A stretch of 64,000 bases of DNA from Achromobacter insolitus (GTDB lineage Bacteria; Pseudomonadota; Gammaproteobacteria; Burkholderiales; Burkholderiaceae_B): the NCBI RefSeq assembly GCF_002209555.1, contig NZ_NJIF01000004.1, positions 372,001-436,000 on the forward strand, read 5' to 3'. Below are positions 8,578 through 17,363 of this stretch, one piece after another. Below the pieces are notes generated by a model. The model worked only from the letters and a program-made list of their open reading frames with translations, searched no databases and was not told the DNA's origin. The first letter of the stretch is position 1, and every line of letters begins with the position of its first letter. The translations under genes and the position numbers were made by a program.

Positions 8578-9480
8578 ATGACCCCTCGTCTGGATCTGTA
8601 TACCCTGCAGGTGTTCCTGGCAGTGCTGGAAGAAGGCAGCATCGCCGCTGCCGCCACGCGCGAACATATCGCGCCGTCAGCACTGTCCAAGCGCTTGTCC
8701 GAACTCGAACGCGTTCTGGACGTGCCGCTGTTCCAGCGCCATGCGCGCGGCATGGAACCCACCAGCGCCGCGCGCGCGCTGGCGCGGCGCGCGCGCACTT
8801 TGCTGCATCAAACCCAGGACCTGGCCGACGAAATCCGCGACTACTCCACCGGCCTGCGCGGGCGGGTGCGCGTGGCGGCCAACCTGTCTTCGATCGCGCA
8901 GTTCCTGCCGATGGAACTGCGCCGCTTCCTGACGCAACATCCTCACGTGCAGATCGATCTGGAAGAGTCCGTCAGCTCTGGCGTCACCCGCGCGGTAATC
9001 GACAACACCGCCGATATCGGCGTCTACACGCAGTCCGACGACGAAAACGGCCTGGACATCTTTCCCTACCACCGCGACGTCATGGCGCTGGTGGCACCTT
9101 CCGGTCACCCCCTGTCGCGGCACCGGCAGATATCGTTTGCCGACACGCTGGATTACGACCACGTGGGCATGCACCGGGGCAGCGCCGCGAACTATCTGTT
9201 CACGCGTGAAGCCGCCTCCATGAACCGCTCGCTGCGGCTGCGCTTCCAGGTCACCTCTTACGACGCGCTGGTGTCCATGGTGCGCGCGGACCTGGGGATA
9301 GGCATTGTGCCGACCAAGGCCCTGTCCGCTTACGTCTGCGATGAACTCTGCATCATTCCGCTGACCGATGCCTGGGCCAGGCGACAACTCAAATTGTGCG
9401 TGCGCAGCAATGAATCGCTGTCGGGCGCCGCCCGGCTGCTGCTGGATCACCTGATCGCTGAAGCCGCAACGCAGCAATAA
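8578..9480 (+). CDS. LysR-type transcriptional regulator
   Basis: The 300-residue protein has the usual LysR layout: an N-terminal winged helix-turn-helix (residues about 4-62; YTLQVFLAVLEEGSIAAAAT, SALSKRLSELERVLDVPLF) followed by a periplasmic-binding-protein-like effector domain from about residue 90. It lies upstream of, and in the same direction as, the acid-catabolism/TRAP operon beginning at 9669 (188 bases), so it is a likely regulator of that operon with a pathway metabolite as effector. No upstream divergent partner is present. Confidence 0.93.
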   Translation: MTPRLDLYTLQVFLAVLEEGSIAAAATREHIAPSALSKRLSELERVLDVPLFQRHARGMEPTSAARALARRARTLLHQTQDLADEIRDYSTGLRGRVRVAANLSSIAQFLPMELRRFLTQHPHVQIDLEESVSSGVTRAVIDNTADIGVYTQSDDENGLDIFPYHRDVMALVAPSGHPLSRHRQISFADTLDYDHVGMHRGSAANYLFTREAASMNRSLRLRFQVTSYDALVSMVRADLGIGIVPTKALSAYVCDELCIIPLTDAWARRQLKLCVRSNESLSGAARLLLDHLIAEAATQQ

Positions 9481-9668
9481 CGTCCGCGGCCCTGCCGCCG
9501 CGCGAGGCATGCCGTCCGAGCCATCGCGTTTCGCGATACCCCGCCGAATATTCACGATTTGTCCTGCCGGGGTCCATCACTGAAGATAGTGGCCGACAAC
9601 CCATGTCCCGGACATCGCCGCGAGACCCTCGCGCAAGCGCGGATCCGGGCGCCAGGAGACGAAAAGCC

Positions 9669-10607
9669 GTGAGCCTTCCAGACCGAGTCGAAATCGTGGA
9701 AGTCGGCATGCGTGACGGGCTGCAAATCGAGTCCGAGTTCGTGCCCACTGACACCAAAATCCAGATCCTGAACGCGCTGATCGATGCTGGCGTACGGCAT
9801 TTCGAGGCCACGTCTTTCGTGTCGCCGCGCGCCGTGCCGCAGATGCGCGATGCCCAGGACGTCCTGGAAGGCGTGCATAAGCGTCCGGGCGTCGTGCTGG
9901 GCGCGCTGGCGCCCAACCGCAAGGGCGTCGAACGCGCGCTGCAATCGAAAGCCGACGAAGTCGTCGTATTCCTGTCGGCCACCGAAAGCCACAACACCAA
10001 GAACCTGAACCGTCCCGTCGAACAGTCGCTGCGCGACATCGAAGACGTCGCACAGCTGTTGAAAGACCATCCCATCAAGCGCAAGGGCGCCATTGCCGTC
10101 GCCTTCGGCTGCCCTTTCGAAGGCGACGTGGATCTGGGTCGCATCCGGACCATCTTCGACCATTTCGCGCGCCAGGGCTTCGATGCCGTGACACTGGGGG
10201 ACACCACCGGCATGGCCACGCCGCGCCTGGTACGCAACACGGTCGAAGCGCTGCGCGCCGACCATCCCGGCATCAAGATATCGCTGCACTTCCACAATAC
10301 GCGCGGCATCGGACTGGTGAACGTGGTGGAAGGCCTGCGGGCCGGCGTCACTTCGTACGAGTCTTCGCTGGCGGGCCTGGGTGGCTGTCCGTTCGCCCCC
10401 GGCGCCACCGGCAATATCTGTACCGAAGACCTGGTCTATCTGCTTGATGAAATGGGCGTGGACAGCGGTATCGATCTGGGCGAGCTGATCAAGGTGGCGC
10501 AACGCCTGGAAGGCATTATCGGCCGCGGCCTGCCCGGCCAGCTGATGAAGGCCGGACCGCGCCTGCGCCTGCACGACTACAACGTAGCCGCCGGCGCCGT
10601 GGGCTGA
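9669..10607 (+). CDS. Hydroxymethylglutaryl-CoA-lyase-type enzyme
   Basis: The 312-residue protein shows the HMG-CoA lyase family hallmarks: VEIVEVGMRDGLQ at the N-terminus (metal-site Asp), a SLHFHNTRGIGL His pair, and the C-terminal signature loop GLGGCPFAPGATGN with its catalytic Cys. The family splits 3-hydroxy-3-acyl-glutaryl-CoA into acetyl-CoA and a 3-keto acid. Start GTG 9669 is preferred because AGGAG stands nine bases before it; the frame is open to 9603 without a better start. It is the first gene of an operon with an SMP-30 protein, a TRAP transporter and a CoA-transferase, which suggests a CoA-activated hydroxy-acid as substrate rather than leucine catabolism. Confidence 0.9.
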   Translation: MSLPDRVEIVEVGMRDGLQIESEFVPTDTKIQILNALIDAGVRHFEATSFVSPRAVPQMRDAQDVLEGVHKRPGVVLGALAPNRKGVERALQSKADEVVVFLSATESHNTKNLNRPVEQSLRDIEDVAQLLKDHPIKRKGAIAVAFGCPFEGDVDLGRIRTIFDHFARQGFDAVTLGDTTGMATPRLVRNTVEALRADHPGIKISLHFHNTRGIGLVNVVEGLRAGVTSYESSLAGLGGCPFAPGATGNICTEDLVYLLDEMGVDSGIDLGELIKVAQRLEGIIGRGLPGQLMKAGPRLRLHDYNVAAGAVG

Positions 10608-10616
10608 GGAGGCAGC

Positions 10617-11585
10617 ATGGACAGCAAATCCAATCGCGGCGCGCTGCTGAAACTATCGGACCTGCGCGAGACCGGCGTCAACCTGAACCGTCCCGAATGC
10701 GTGCTGAGCACGGCAGCGGGCGATCTCTACGTATCGGACAAGGCCGGCGGCATACGCCACATCCTGCCCAATGGCGATGCGCGGCTGATCGGCGCCCAAG
10801 CCGGGCTGATTCCCAACGGCTTCGCCTTGCTGCGCGACGGCTCCTTTGCGGTCGCGAACCTGGCCGACGATGGCGGCGTCTGGCGCGTGCAGCGCGACGG
10901 CGCCGCGGAACCCCACATCATGGAGATCGAAGGGGTGACGCTGCCCAGCGTCAACTTTGTCTGGCTGGATGATCGGGAGCGCTTGTGGATCTGCGTGAGC
11001 ACGGTGCGCCGGGGCGACCATCAGTTCCGCCGCGACATCGCCGACGGCTTCATCGCGGTGCGCGACCAGCGAGGCACGCGCGTGGTGGCCCAGGACGTGC
11101 ATTGGACCAACGAATGCCGCACCGATCCAAGCGGCACGTATCTTTACGTCAACGAAACCTTCGGCCGGCGCCTGCTGCGTTTTCGCATCGGCGCCGATGG
11201 GAACCTCAGCGAACGGACGGTCATCACGGAATTCGGCAAGGGCACCTATCCCGACGGCATGGCGGTCGACGTAGAGGGCCACATCTGGGTGGTCAGCGTG
11301 GTTTCCAACCGGGTGATACGCGTCAGCCCCGACGGCAAGCAACAGCTGGTGCTGGAAGACTGCGATGCCGCGCATATCGACAGACTGGAAGCCGAATACC
11401 TGGCCAATCGCCTGAGCCGCCCCATGGTCTATGACAACCATAGCAAGAGGCTGCAAAACATCACCAGCCTGGCGTTCGGCGGCCCAGAACGCAAGACCGC
11501 CTACATGGGTTGCATCAATGGATCCCGGCTGGCGGTGTTCGATTCGCCGGTCGCCGGGCTCAAGCCGGTGCACTGGAACTGGTAG
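10617..11585 (+). CDS. SMP-30/gluconolactonase/LRE-type beta-propeller protein
   Basis: The 322-residue protein has the regucalcin/gluconolactonase pattern: the metal-ligand Glu in LNRPECVL near the start, Asn in HWTNECRTDPSG, and Asp in TYPDGMAVDVEGHIWV. Such six-bladed propellers hydrolyse lactones using one divalent metal. It lacks a signal peptide and should act in the cytoplasm. GGAGG stands before the ATG and only nine bases separate it from the lyase gene, so the two are co-translated in one operon. Here it may open a lactone of the hydroxy-acid imported by the TRAP system; this is inference from neighbours. Confidence 0.87.
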   Translation: MDSKSNRGALLKLSDLRETGVNLNRPECVLSTAAGDLYVSDKAGGIRHILPNGDARLIGAQAGLIPNGFALLRDGSFAVANLADDGGVWRVQRDGAAEPHIMEIEGVTLPSVNFVWLDDRERLWICVSTVRRGDHQFRRDIADGFIAVRDQRGTRVVAQDVHWTNECRTDPSGTYLYVNETFGRRLLRFRIGADGNLSERTVITEFGKGTYPDGMAVDVEGHIWVVSVVSNRVIRVSPDGKQQLVLEDCDAAHIDRLEAEYLANRLSRPMVYDNHSKRLQNITSLAFGGPERKTAYMGCINGSRLAVFDSPVAGLKPVHWNW

Positions 11586-11612
11586 CCCGGACCGCAATCC
11601 GGAGGAGACATC

Positions 11613-12635
11613 ATGAACAAGAAAATATCGCAGCCCCTGGCCCGCGCCTCGGCGGCCTTGCTGGCCCTTTCGATTACCGTCGCCGGCGCATTCGCCCCCG
11701 CGGCCGATGCGCAGGCGCGCGAAATGAAGATCGCGACCATCGCCGCGTCCAACAGCCCCTGGGACCACGCCATGCGAGCCTTTGCCGAAGAGGCGGCCAG
11801 GCAATCCCAGAACGACCTGCAAGTACACGTCTATACGGACGGACAGCTGGGCGACATCAGCAAGATCCTGTCTTCGATGCAACTGGGCACGCTGGACATG
11901 GGCTACTTCGGCCTGGGATCCGTGGTGTTCCTGCGGGGCGCCCAGCCTCTGAACATTTTGTACGCGCCCTATCTGTTCAAAAGCGGCGAACAGGCCGAAC
12001 GCATCATCAATAGCGATGAGTTCGCGCAGATCTTCGACGACGTGGCAAAGAAATCGGGCGTGCGGGTGTTTGCGGCCTTTGGCATACGCTCGCCGCGCGC
12101 ACTGCAGACCGTGTCGCGCCCCATCAACAAGCCTGAAGACGTCAAAGGCCTGAAGCTGCGCGTCCCCTCGATCCCCATTTTGAAGTCCACCTTCGAGAAG
12201 CTGGGCGCGCAGGTGGTGCCGCTGGGCATGACCGAAATCTACACAGCGCTGGGCCGCGGCATGATAGACGGCCAGGACAACGGCTTCGACCTGTCGATTC
12301 CCCTGCGCTTCCACGAAGAGGCGAAATACTGGGCGGCAACGGATCACGCCTACGAGCTGACCGGCTGGTTCATTTCCGAACGCGTCTGGCAAGGCCTGGA
12401 CGCCAAGCAGCGCCAGGCGCTGACCGAGGCGGCCAAGGCCGGAGGCAAAGTCGCCACCAAGCTGGACCAGGAGCTGGACGACAACGCGATCAAAATCCTG
12501 AAGGACGCCGGGGTCACGTACACACAGCCCGACAAAGCCGCGTTCAAGGCGGCGCTGGCCACCGTCTACCAGCAATACGAAGGCAAAGACTGGCCCGCCG
12601 GCATGGTTGAACGCATACAGAAGATGCAGGAGTAA
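11613..12635 (+). CDS. dctP: TRAP transporter substrate-binding protein, DctP family
   Basis: The 340-residue protein carries an N-terminal signal peptide (hydrophobic core about residues 13-30, cleavage near AQA) and the DctP fold. Typical features are VHVYTDGQLGDISKILSSMQ, KGLKLRVPSIPI with the Arg that binds substrate carboxylate, and GMTEIYTALGRGMIDGQDNG. It captures an organic acid in the periplasm and delivers it to the membrane subunits encoded next. A GGAGGAG site precedes the ATG. It is part of the operon beginning at 9669. Confidence 0.93.
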   Translation: MNKKISQPLARASAALLALSITVAGAFAPAADAQAREMKIATIAASNSPWDHAMRAFAEEAARQSQNDLQVHVYTDGQLGDISKILSSMQLGTLDMGYFGLGSVVFLRGAQPLNILYAPYLFKSGEQAERIINSDEFAQIFDDVAKKSGVRVFAAFGIRSPRALQTVSRPINKPEDVKGLKLRVPSIPILKSTFEKLGAQVVPLGMTEIYTALGRGMIDGQDNGFDLSIPLRFHEEAKYWAATDHAYELTGWFISERVWQGLDAKQRQALTEAAKAGGKVATKLDQELDDNAIKILKDAGVTYTQPDKAAFKAALATVYQQYEGKDWPAGMVERIQKMQE

Positions 12636-12638
12636 GCC

Positions 12639-13223
12639 ATGGGCGCGCCCATGCCCGCGACGACGGTTCGCCCCGCGGCCCACGCGACATCCGGCTGGCG
12701 CAGCCTGGTCCTGCGCGCAGACCGCGTCGTGTGCTGGACCGGCCGGCTCGCCGTGGCCCTTACCCTGGCCATGGTGCTGATTTTTTGCTTCGCCCAGGTG
12801 CTGGACCGCTATCTGCTGAAAACGCAGTTCGACGCCTGGGACCAGATCGCCCGCATCGGCATGCTGTGGTGCGCATTTGTCGGCGCCGCCATGGCATTGC
12901 GCGAACGGCGCAACGTGGTCATCGACATCATCGACCGCCACCTGCCGCAACGCGTGAGGCGCGTGCGCGACCGCCTGTTCGACGCCACCTTGCTGGCGCT
13001 GGCCGCCACCCTGTTCTACAAGGGTCTGGACGTGGTCGCCGTGGGAAATTTCCAGGACATCGTCGGCACGCCCTTCACCTATGCCGTCAGCTACGCCTCC
13101 CTGACCGTGGGCATGGTGTTCTTCATGCTGTTCCTGGCCTTGCGCCTGCTGATCCCTGACGCAGCCGCGCCGCTGGACGCTTTTGCGCGCGACGAGTCCG
13201 ACACCCCTGGGACGCACCCATGA
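12639..13223 (+). CDS. dctQ: TRAP transporter small membrane subunit, DctQ family
   Basis: The 194-residue protein has four predicted membrane helices (about residues 37-57, 73-90, 108-130 and 143-167), as expected for DctQ. It contains the typical LDRYLLKTQFDAWDQIAR segment and a WCAFVGAAMALRERRNVVID loop. It starts three bases after the dctP stop codon and its end overlaps the dctM start codon (ATGA), so translation is coupled. Confidence 0.9.
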   Translation: MGAPMPATTVRPAAHATSGWRSLVLRADRVVCWTGRLAVALTLAMVLIFCFAQVLDRYLLKTQFDAWDQIARIGMLWCAFVGAAMALRERRNVVIDIIDRHLPQRVRRVRDRLFDATLLALAATLFYKGLDVVAVGNFQDIVGTPFTYAVSYASLTVGMVFFMLFLALRLLIPDAAAPLDAFARDESDTPGTHP

Positions 13224-14500
13224 TCCTCTTTTCCGTCGTGCTTTTCGTCGTGCTCATCCTGGTCGGGCTGGACATAGGCTTCGCGATGATCACCGCCGCC
13301 CTCATCGGCATGCTGTTCAAGGGCGGCGGCGGGGTCGATATCGCCCAGGCGCCGCTGTCCATGCTGGGCGGCATCGACGAGACCGCCCTCGTTGCCATTC
13401 CGCTCTTCATCCTGGCCGGTGAACTCATGAACCGCGGCGGCGTCACGCTGCGGCTCATCAACTGGTCCATGGCCATGGTCGGACATATGCGCGGCAGCCT
13501 GTCGCAAGTGTCCCTGACCACCAACCTGGTCATGGCCGGCATCAGCGGCTCCGCGGTGGCGGACGCAAGCGCCATCGGCACCGCGATGATTCCGTCGATG
13601 AAGCGCGAAGGCTACCGGCGCGGTTACCCCGAAGCCGTCATCGCTTGCGGCGCCATGCTGGGCCCCATCCTGCCGCCATCGATCCCGATGATCGTGTACG
13701 CGGTGCTGGCCAACCTGTCCATCATCCGCCTGTTCCTGGCTGGCATTATTCCCGGCTTCATGCTGCTGGCGGGGTACATGGCCATCTGCGCCTGGCAGGC
13801 ACGGCGGCATGGCTACAAATCGCGCCCTCGAGCCAGTTGGCCCGAGCGGGCCCAGGTCACGCGCGCGTCCATCTGGGCCCTGATGATGCCGGTCCTGATC
13901 ATCGCAGGCATACGCTTCGGCCTCCTGACCGACACCGAGGCGGCGGCGTTCGTGGCCGTGTACGCCCTGCTGGTGGGCCTGGCTGTGTACCGGGAACTGA
14001 AGCCGGGCGAACTGGGATCGGCTTTTTACTCTGCCGGTCGCACCATGGCGGTGGTGCTGTTCCTGCTGGCGGCCGCCGGCCCCTTCAGCTGGCTGATCAG
14101 CGAATCGCGCGTCGCGGCCACGATCGCCAAGGGCATCCTGGGCGTCTCGGATCAGCCCTGGGTGGTGCTGCTGACGGTGAACGTGTTCCTGATCCTGGTG
14201 GGCAAGATACTCGAACCGCTGCCCGCCATGATCATCACCCTACCCGCGCTACTGCCTATTGGCGCCCAGCTGGGCATGGATCCGATCCAGTACGCCATGA
14301 TCCTGATCCTGAACCTGATGACGGGCATGCTGACCCCGCCTGTCGGCATTCTGCTGTTTGTCACGTCCGCCGTGGGTCGCACCCCGATAGGCCCGATCGT
14401 GCGCGAGATCGTTCCCTTCTTCATCTGGTCGTTGATCGTGCTTGCGCTGATCTGCGCCTTTCCTCCCCTGACTTTGTGGCTGCCGGGACTGGGCCGCTGA
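13220..14500 (+). CDS. dctM: TRAP transporter large permease, DctM family
   Basis: The 426-residue protein is a polytopic membrane protein with about twelve hydrophobic helices. It shows the DctM signatures NRGGVTLRLINWSMAMVGHM, GISGSAVADASAIGTAMIPSM and LGPILPPSIPMIVYAVL. It catalyses sodium-driven uptake of the acid bound by the DctP protein. The ATG overlaps the end of the small subunit gene. The next gene begins 21 bases after its stop. Confidence 0.93.
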   Translation: MILFSVVLFVVLILVGLDIGFAMITAALIGMLFKGGGGVDIAQAPLSMLGGIDETALVAIPLFILAGELMNRGGVTLRLINWSMAMVGHMRGSLSQVSLTTNLVMAGISGSAVADASAIGTAMIPSMKREGYRRGYPEAVIACGAMLGPILPPSIPMIVYAVLANLSIIRLFLAGIIPGFMLLAGYMAICAWQARRHGYKSRPRASWPERAQVTRASIWALMMPVLIIAGIRFGLLTDTEAAAFVAVYALLVGLAVYRELKPGELGSAFYSAGRTMAVVLFLLAAAGPFSWLISESRVAATIAKGILGVSDQPWVVLLTVNVFLILVGKILEPLPAMIITLPALLPIGAQLGMDPIQYAMILILNLMTGMLTPPVGILLFVTSAVGRTPIGPIVREIVPFFIWSLIVLALICAFPPLTLWLPGLGR

Positions 14501-14521
14501 CCATAAACAAAAGCTGAAAAG

Positions 14522-15709
14522 ATGCACACCATGCCACTTACCGGAATCCGCGTCCTCGACCTGACACGCATCATCTCAGGGCCGTACTGCACATCCATAC
14601 TTGCTGACATGGGCGCCGAGGTGATCAAGATCGAGGCTCCCGGCGAAGGCGATCCCATTCGCCGCCAGGGCGTCATCAAAGACGGGCTGAGCTGGTATTT
14701 CGCCAACTACAACCGCAACAAGCGGTCGGTCACGCTGGACCTGTACAGCGCGCAAGGCAAAGAGATCCTGCGCCAGCTGATACCGAGCTGCGACGTCGTG
14801 ATCGAAAACTACCGGCCCGGCATCATGGACAAGATGGGCTTCGGCGACGAAGCCCTCAAAGCGCTGCGCCCGGACATCATTCACTGCAGCATCAACGGTT
14901 TCGGCACGTCCGGCCCGTACCGCGACCGGCCCGCATTCGATTTCATTGCCCAGGCCATGAGCGGCTTCATGAGCCTGAACGGCGGCGAAGACAATCCTCC
15001 CATGCGCGCCGGCCCACCCATCAGCGACCTGGCCGCCGGCCTGAACGGCGCGCTGGGCGTCGTCGCCGCGCTCTTGCGCCGCGAGCGCACCGGCCGCGGC
15101 GATTCCATCAGCGTCAGCCTGCTTTCCAGCATGATAGGACTGCTCAGCTTCCAGGCGTCCAACTACTTCGCCAGCGGCGAACTGCCGCCGCGCACCGGAA
15201 ACGACCACGGCATCGTGGCCCCCTACGGTTTGTTCGAGACCGCGGATGGCCAGGTTGCAATCGCGCCGTCCAACGACGCCATGTACGAGAAGCTGCTGGA
15301 TGCGCTGGAACTTCCTGAACTGCGCGCGCACCCGGACTTCCGGACCAACGCGGACCGCATGCTGAACCGCGCATCCATCAAGGCCGTCATCGAGGCCCGC
15401 ACCCGCCAGAAGGACAGCCACCATTGGATCGAACGCCTGAACCAGTTCGGCGTGCCCTGCGGGCAGGTGCTGAACCTGCAGGAAGTGTTTGATGATCCGC
15501 AGGTGGCCGACCAGCAGATGGCCATAGACGTGCCCCATCCCGATGGCCAGCAGGTACGGATGCTGGGCTTTCCGGTCAAGTTCGCCGATGCGCCCTGCCA
15601 GGCCCGCAGCGCCGCGCCTGCGTTAGGCGCGGACACCGATGCAGTGCTGGAAGACCTGGGACTGTCCCACAACCGGATCCGCGAACTGCGCGAGCAAGGA
15701 GTCGTCTAA
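14522..15709 (+). CDS. Family III CoA-transferase (CaiB/BaiF type)
   Basis: The 395-residue protein has the family III pattern from start to end: MPLTGIRVLDLTRIISGPY, ADMGAEVIKIEAPGEGDP, FANYNRNKRSVTLDL, and the probable catalytic Asp in the ISDLAAGLNGALG segment (about residues 167-171). Enzymes of this family transfer CoA between carboxylic acids through an aspartyl-CoA anhydride. In this operon it is the natural partner to activate the imported acid for cleavage by the lyase encoded at 9669. An ATG at 14531 is an alternative start. Confidence 0.93.
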   Translation: MHTMPLTGIRVLDLTRIISGPYCTSILADMGAEVIKIEAPGEGDPIRRQGVIKDGLSWYFANYNRNKRSVTLDLYSAQGKEILRQLIPSCDVVIENYRPGIMDKMGFGDEALKALRPDIIHCSINGFGTSGPYRDRPAFDFIAQAMSGFMSLNGGEDNPPMRAGPPISDLAAGLNGALGVVAALLRRERTGRGDSISVSLLSSMIGLLSFQASNYFASGELPPRTGNDHGIVAPYGLFETADGQVAIAPSNDAMYEKLLDALELPELRAHPDFRTNADRMLNRASIKAVIEARTRQKDSHHWIERLNQFGVPCGQVLNLQEVFDDPQVADQQMAIDVPHPDGQQVRMLGFPVKFADAPCQARSAAPALGADTDAVLEDLGLSHNRIRELREQGVV

Positions 15710-15827
15710 CCCACACCGACTGCCCTGCCCGCGGTAGCCTGACCCGCAGCACGCCTCATCAGCATTCGCAGCAACCGACGTCTGGCGATCATGACCGGAC
15801 GCGCCCACCAAGGAATGGAGACTACAC

Positions 15828-16790
15828 ATGCTACGTGCCCTAATGTTCTCGGCCTGCGCGCTTGCCGCCTGCGCCCCCGCCACCGCACAGCAGTACCCGA
15901 ACCAGCCCATACGCGTCATCGTGCCGTTCACGCCAGGCGGCGGCACCGACTTCCTGTCGCGCACGGTCGCCGCCAAGCTCTCGGACTCGGTCAAGTGGAA
16001 CGTCGTCGCCGAGAACCGCCCGGGCGCGGGCGGCACCATAGGCATTACCACCGCCGCGCGCGCCAAGCCCGACGGCTACGAAATCGTCATGGGCCAGGTG
16101 GACAACCTGGCCGTGGCGCCGTCGCTGTACGCCAAGCTGGCCTATGACCCGGTCAAGGACTTCGAGCCCATAGGCATCGTGGGCGAAGCCCCCCTGGTGG
16201 TCGTTGCCAACAAGAATGGTCCGTACAAATCCCTCAAAGACCTGATCGCCGCCGCCAAGAAGGCGCCGGGAACCATCAACTACGGATCTCCCGGAGCCGG
16301 CACCATCACCCATCTGGCCGCCGAGCTGCTACAGCTGCAGGCAGGCATCAAGCTCGTCCACGTGCCCTACAAGGGCTCCGGGCCAGCCATGGCAGACCTG
16401 CTTGGCGGCCAGGTCCCCGTCATCTTCACGTCCATCCCCTCGGCCGCGCCGCAAATCAAGGCGGGCAGCGCCATCCCGCTGGCGGTGACCTCGCTCAAGC
16501 GCAGCCCGGCGATGCCGGACGTACCCACCGTCGCGGAATCTGGCTATCCCGACTTCGACGTGCGCGTCTGGTACGGACTGCTCGCTCCCGCAAACACCCC
16601 CAAGCCCATCATCCAGACGCTGAACACGGAACTGAACAAGATCCTGGCATTGAAGGACGTGCAGGATGCGCTCGCGGCCCAGGGCGCGACCGCCATGCCC
16701 ACCACGCCCGCGCAGTTCTCACAGACCATCGCCGCGGACTATAAGAAATGGCGCGGCGTCATCCAGTCCGCCAACGTGAAGCTTGAATAG
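15828..16790 (+). CDS. Bug-family (tripartite tricarboxylate transporter) solute-binding protein
   Basis: The 320-residue periplasmic protein has a signal peptide (cleavage near ATAQQYPNQPIRV) and the Bug/TctC hallmarks VPFTPGGGTDFLSRTVAAKL, NRPGAGGTIG and VPTVAESGYPDFDVRVW. Bug proteins bind carboxylic or amino acids and are expanded to many copies in Bordetella and relatives. It follows the CoA-transferase by 118 bases in the same direction with a GGAG site, and probably belongs to the same regulon. No TctAB membrane partner is encoded here, so it may use permeases from elsewhere or act as a sensor protein. Confidence 0.93.
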   Translation: MLRALMFSACALAACAPATAQQYPNQPIRVIVPFTPGGGTDFLSRTVAAKLSDSVKWNVVAENRPGAGGTIGITTAARAKPDGYEIVMGQVDNLAVAPSLYAKLAYDPVKDFEPIGIVGEAPLVVVANKNGPYKSLKDLIAAAKKAPGTINYGSPGAGTITHLAAELLQLQAGIKLVHVPYKGSGPAMADLLGGQVPVIFTSIPSAAPQIKAGSAIPLAVTSLKRSPAMPDVPTVAESGYPDFDVRVWYGLLAPANTPKPIIQTLNTELNKILALKDVQDALAAQGATAMPTTPAQFSQTIAADYKKWRGVIQSANVKLE

Positions 16791-17036
16791 ATCGGGCGCG
16801 CGGCCTTGCGGCGGCCGCTACCTCAGAAGGCAAGCGCATTCAACGCCTGCTCTGCCTTGAAAACAGCCTAGATCAAACGCATGCAACGCCTCATGCTTAT
16901 GCACGACGCTCCCCAGGGGAGCGCCGCGCATACGCTTGGATGATGAACCCCAGCAGCATTGACAGCGAAAGGGCCAGTCGAGACGATGACCTCGGCGCCA
17001 CAGGTTTCAACGTGGTGCAAGTGAAGGAGGCTCATC

Positions 17037-17288
17037 ATGTCAATCTCATGCAGACGACTGGAGGATGTGATTGCGGTCTCGGCAGCAGGAGACCAGTACC
17101 GGATCGAGCGACATATCATTCAAGAACCCGCAACGGACGAAAGTCCCGATCCACACATAGTGCTGCAATGCCGCCTCTCCACCGGCGGCACCGTGATCTG
17201 GGAGGGCAAAGACGTGTACCGGCTCAAGTCAGGTGAAATTCTCCGGCCGGTGAATCGGAGGAAGAAGAAGAACTTCTTTGAAGGCTGA
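17037..17288 (+). CDS. Small hypothetical protein, basic C-terminus
   Basis: An 83-residue protein preceded by AAGGAGG at ideal distance from ATG 17037 and followed by a good terminator. It is mostly beta-strand-like (VLQCRLSTGGTVIWEGKDVY) and ends in a basic stretch (NRRKKKNFFEG). No family is recognised. No signal peptide or membrane segment is seen. It is a single-gene transcription unit. Confidence 0.7.
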   Translation: MSISCRRLEDVIAVSAAGDQYRIERHIIQEPATDESPDPHIVLQCRLSTGGTVIWEGKDVYRLKSGEILRPVNRRKKKNFFEG

Positions 17289-17297
17289 AGATGAGAG

Positions 17298-17328
17298 GCC
17301 CGCGAGCGCAAGCCGCGGGCTTTTGTTT
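17298..17328 (+). terminator. Intrinsic terminator
   Basis: The stem GCCCGCG (17298-17304) pairs with CGCGGGC (17314-17320) and is followed by TTTTGTTT. It lies ten bases after the stop codon of the 83-residue protein. Confidence 0.8.
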
Positions 17329-17363
17329 GGAAGCGGGCCGATGAACGGCCTGGCGGCAAGAGT

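Noticed and set aside
10653..13217. 854-codon frame on the minus strand
   Set aside because: It is the complement of the SMP-30, DctP and DctQ genes, has Gln/His/Gly-rich shadow composition and no domain pattern, while the plus-strand genes show clear families and spacing.
16795..16825. GC-rich hairpin after the Bug gene considered as terminator
   Set aside because: No T-run follows, and the surrounding sequence is GC-rich enough to give such pairing by chance.
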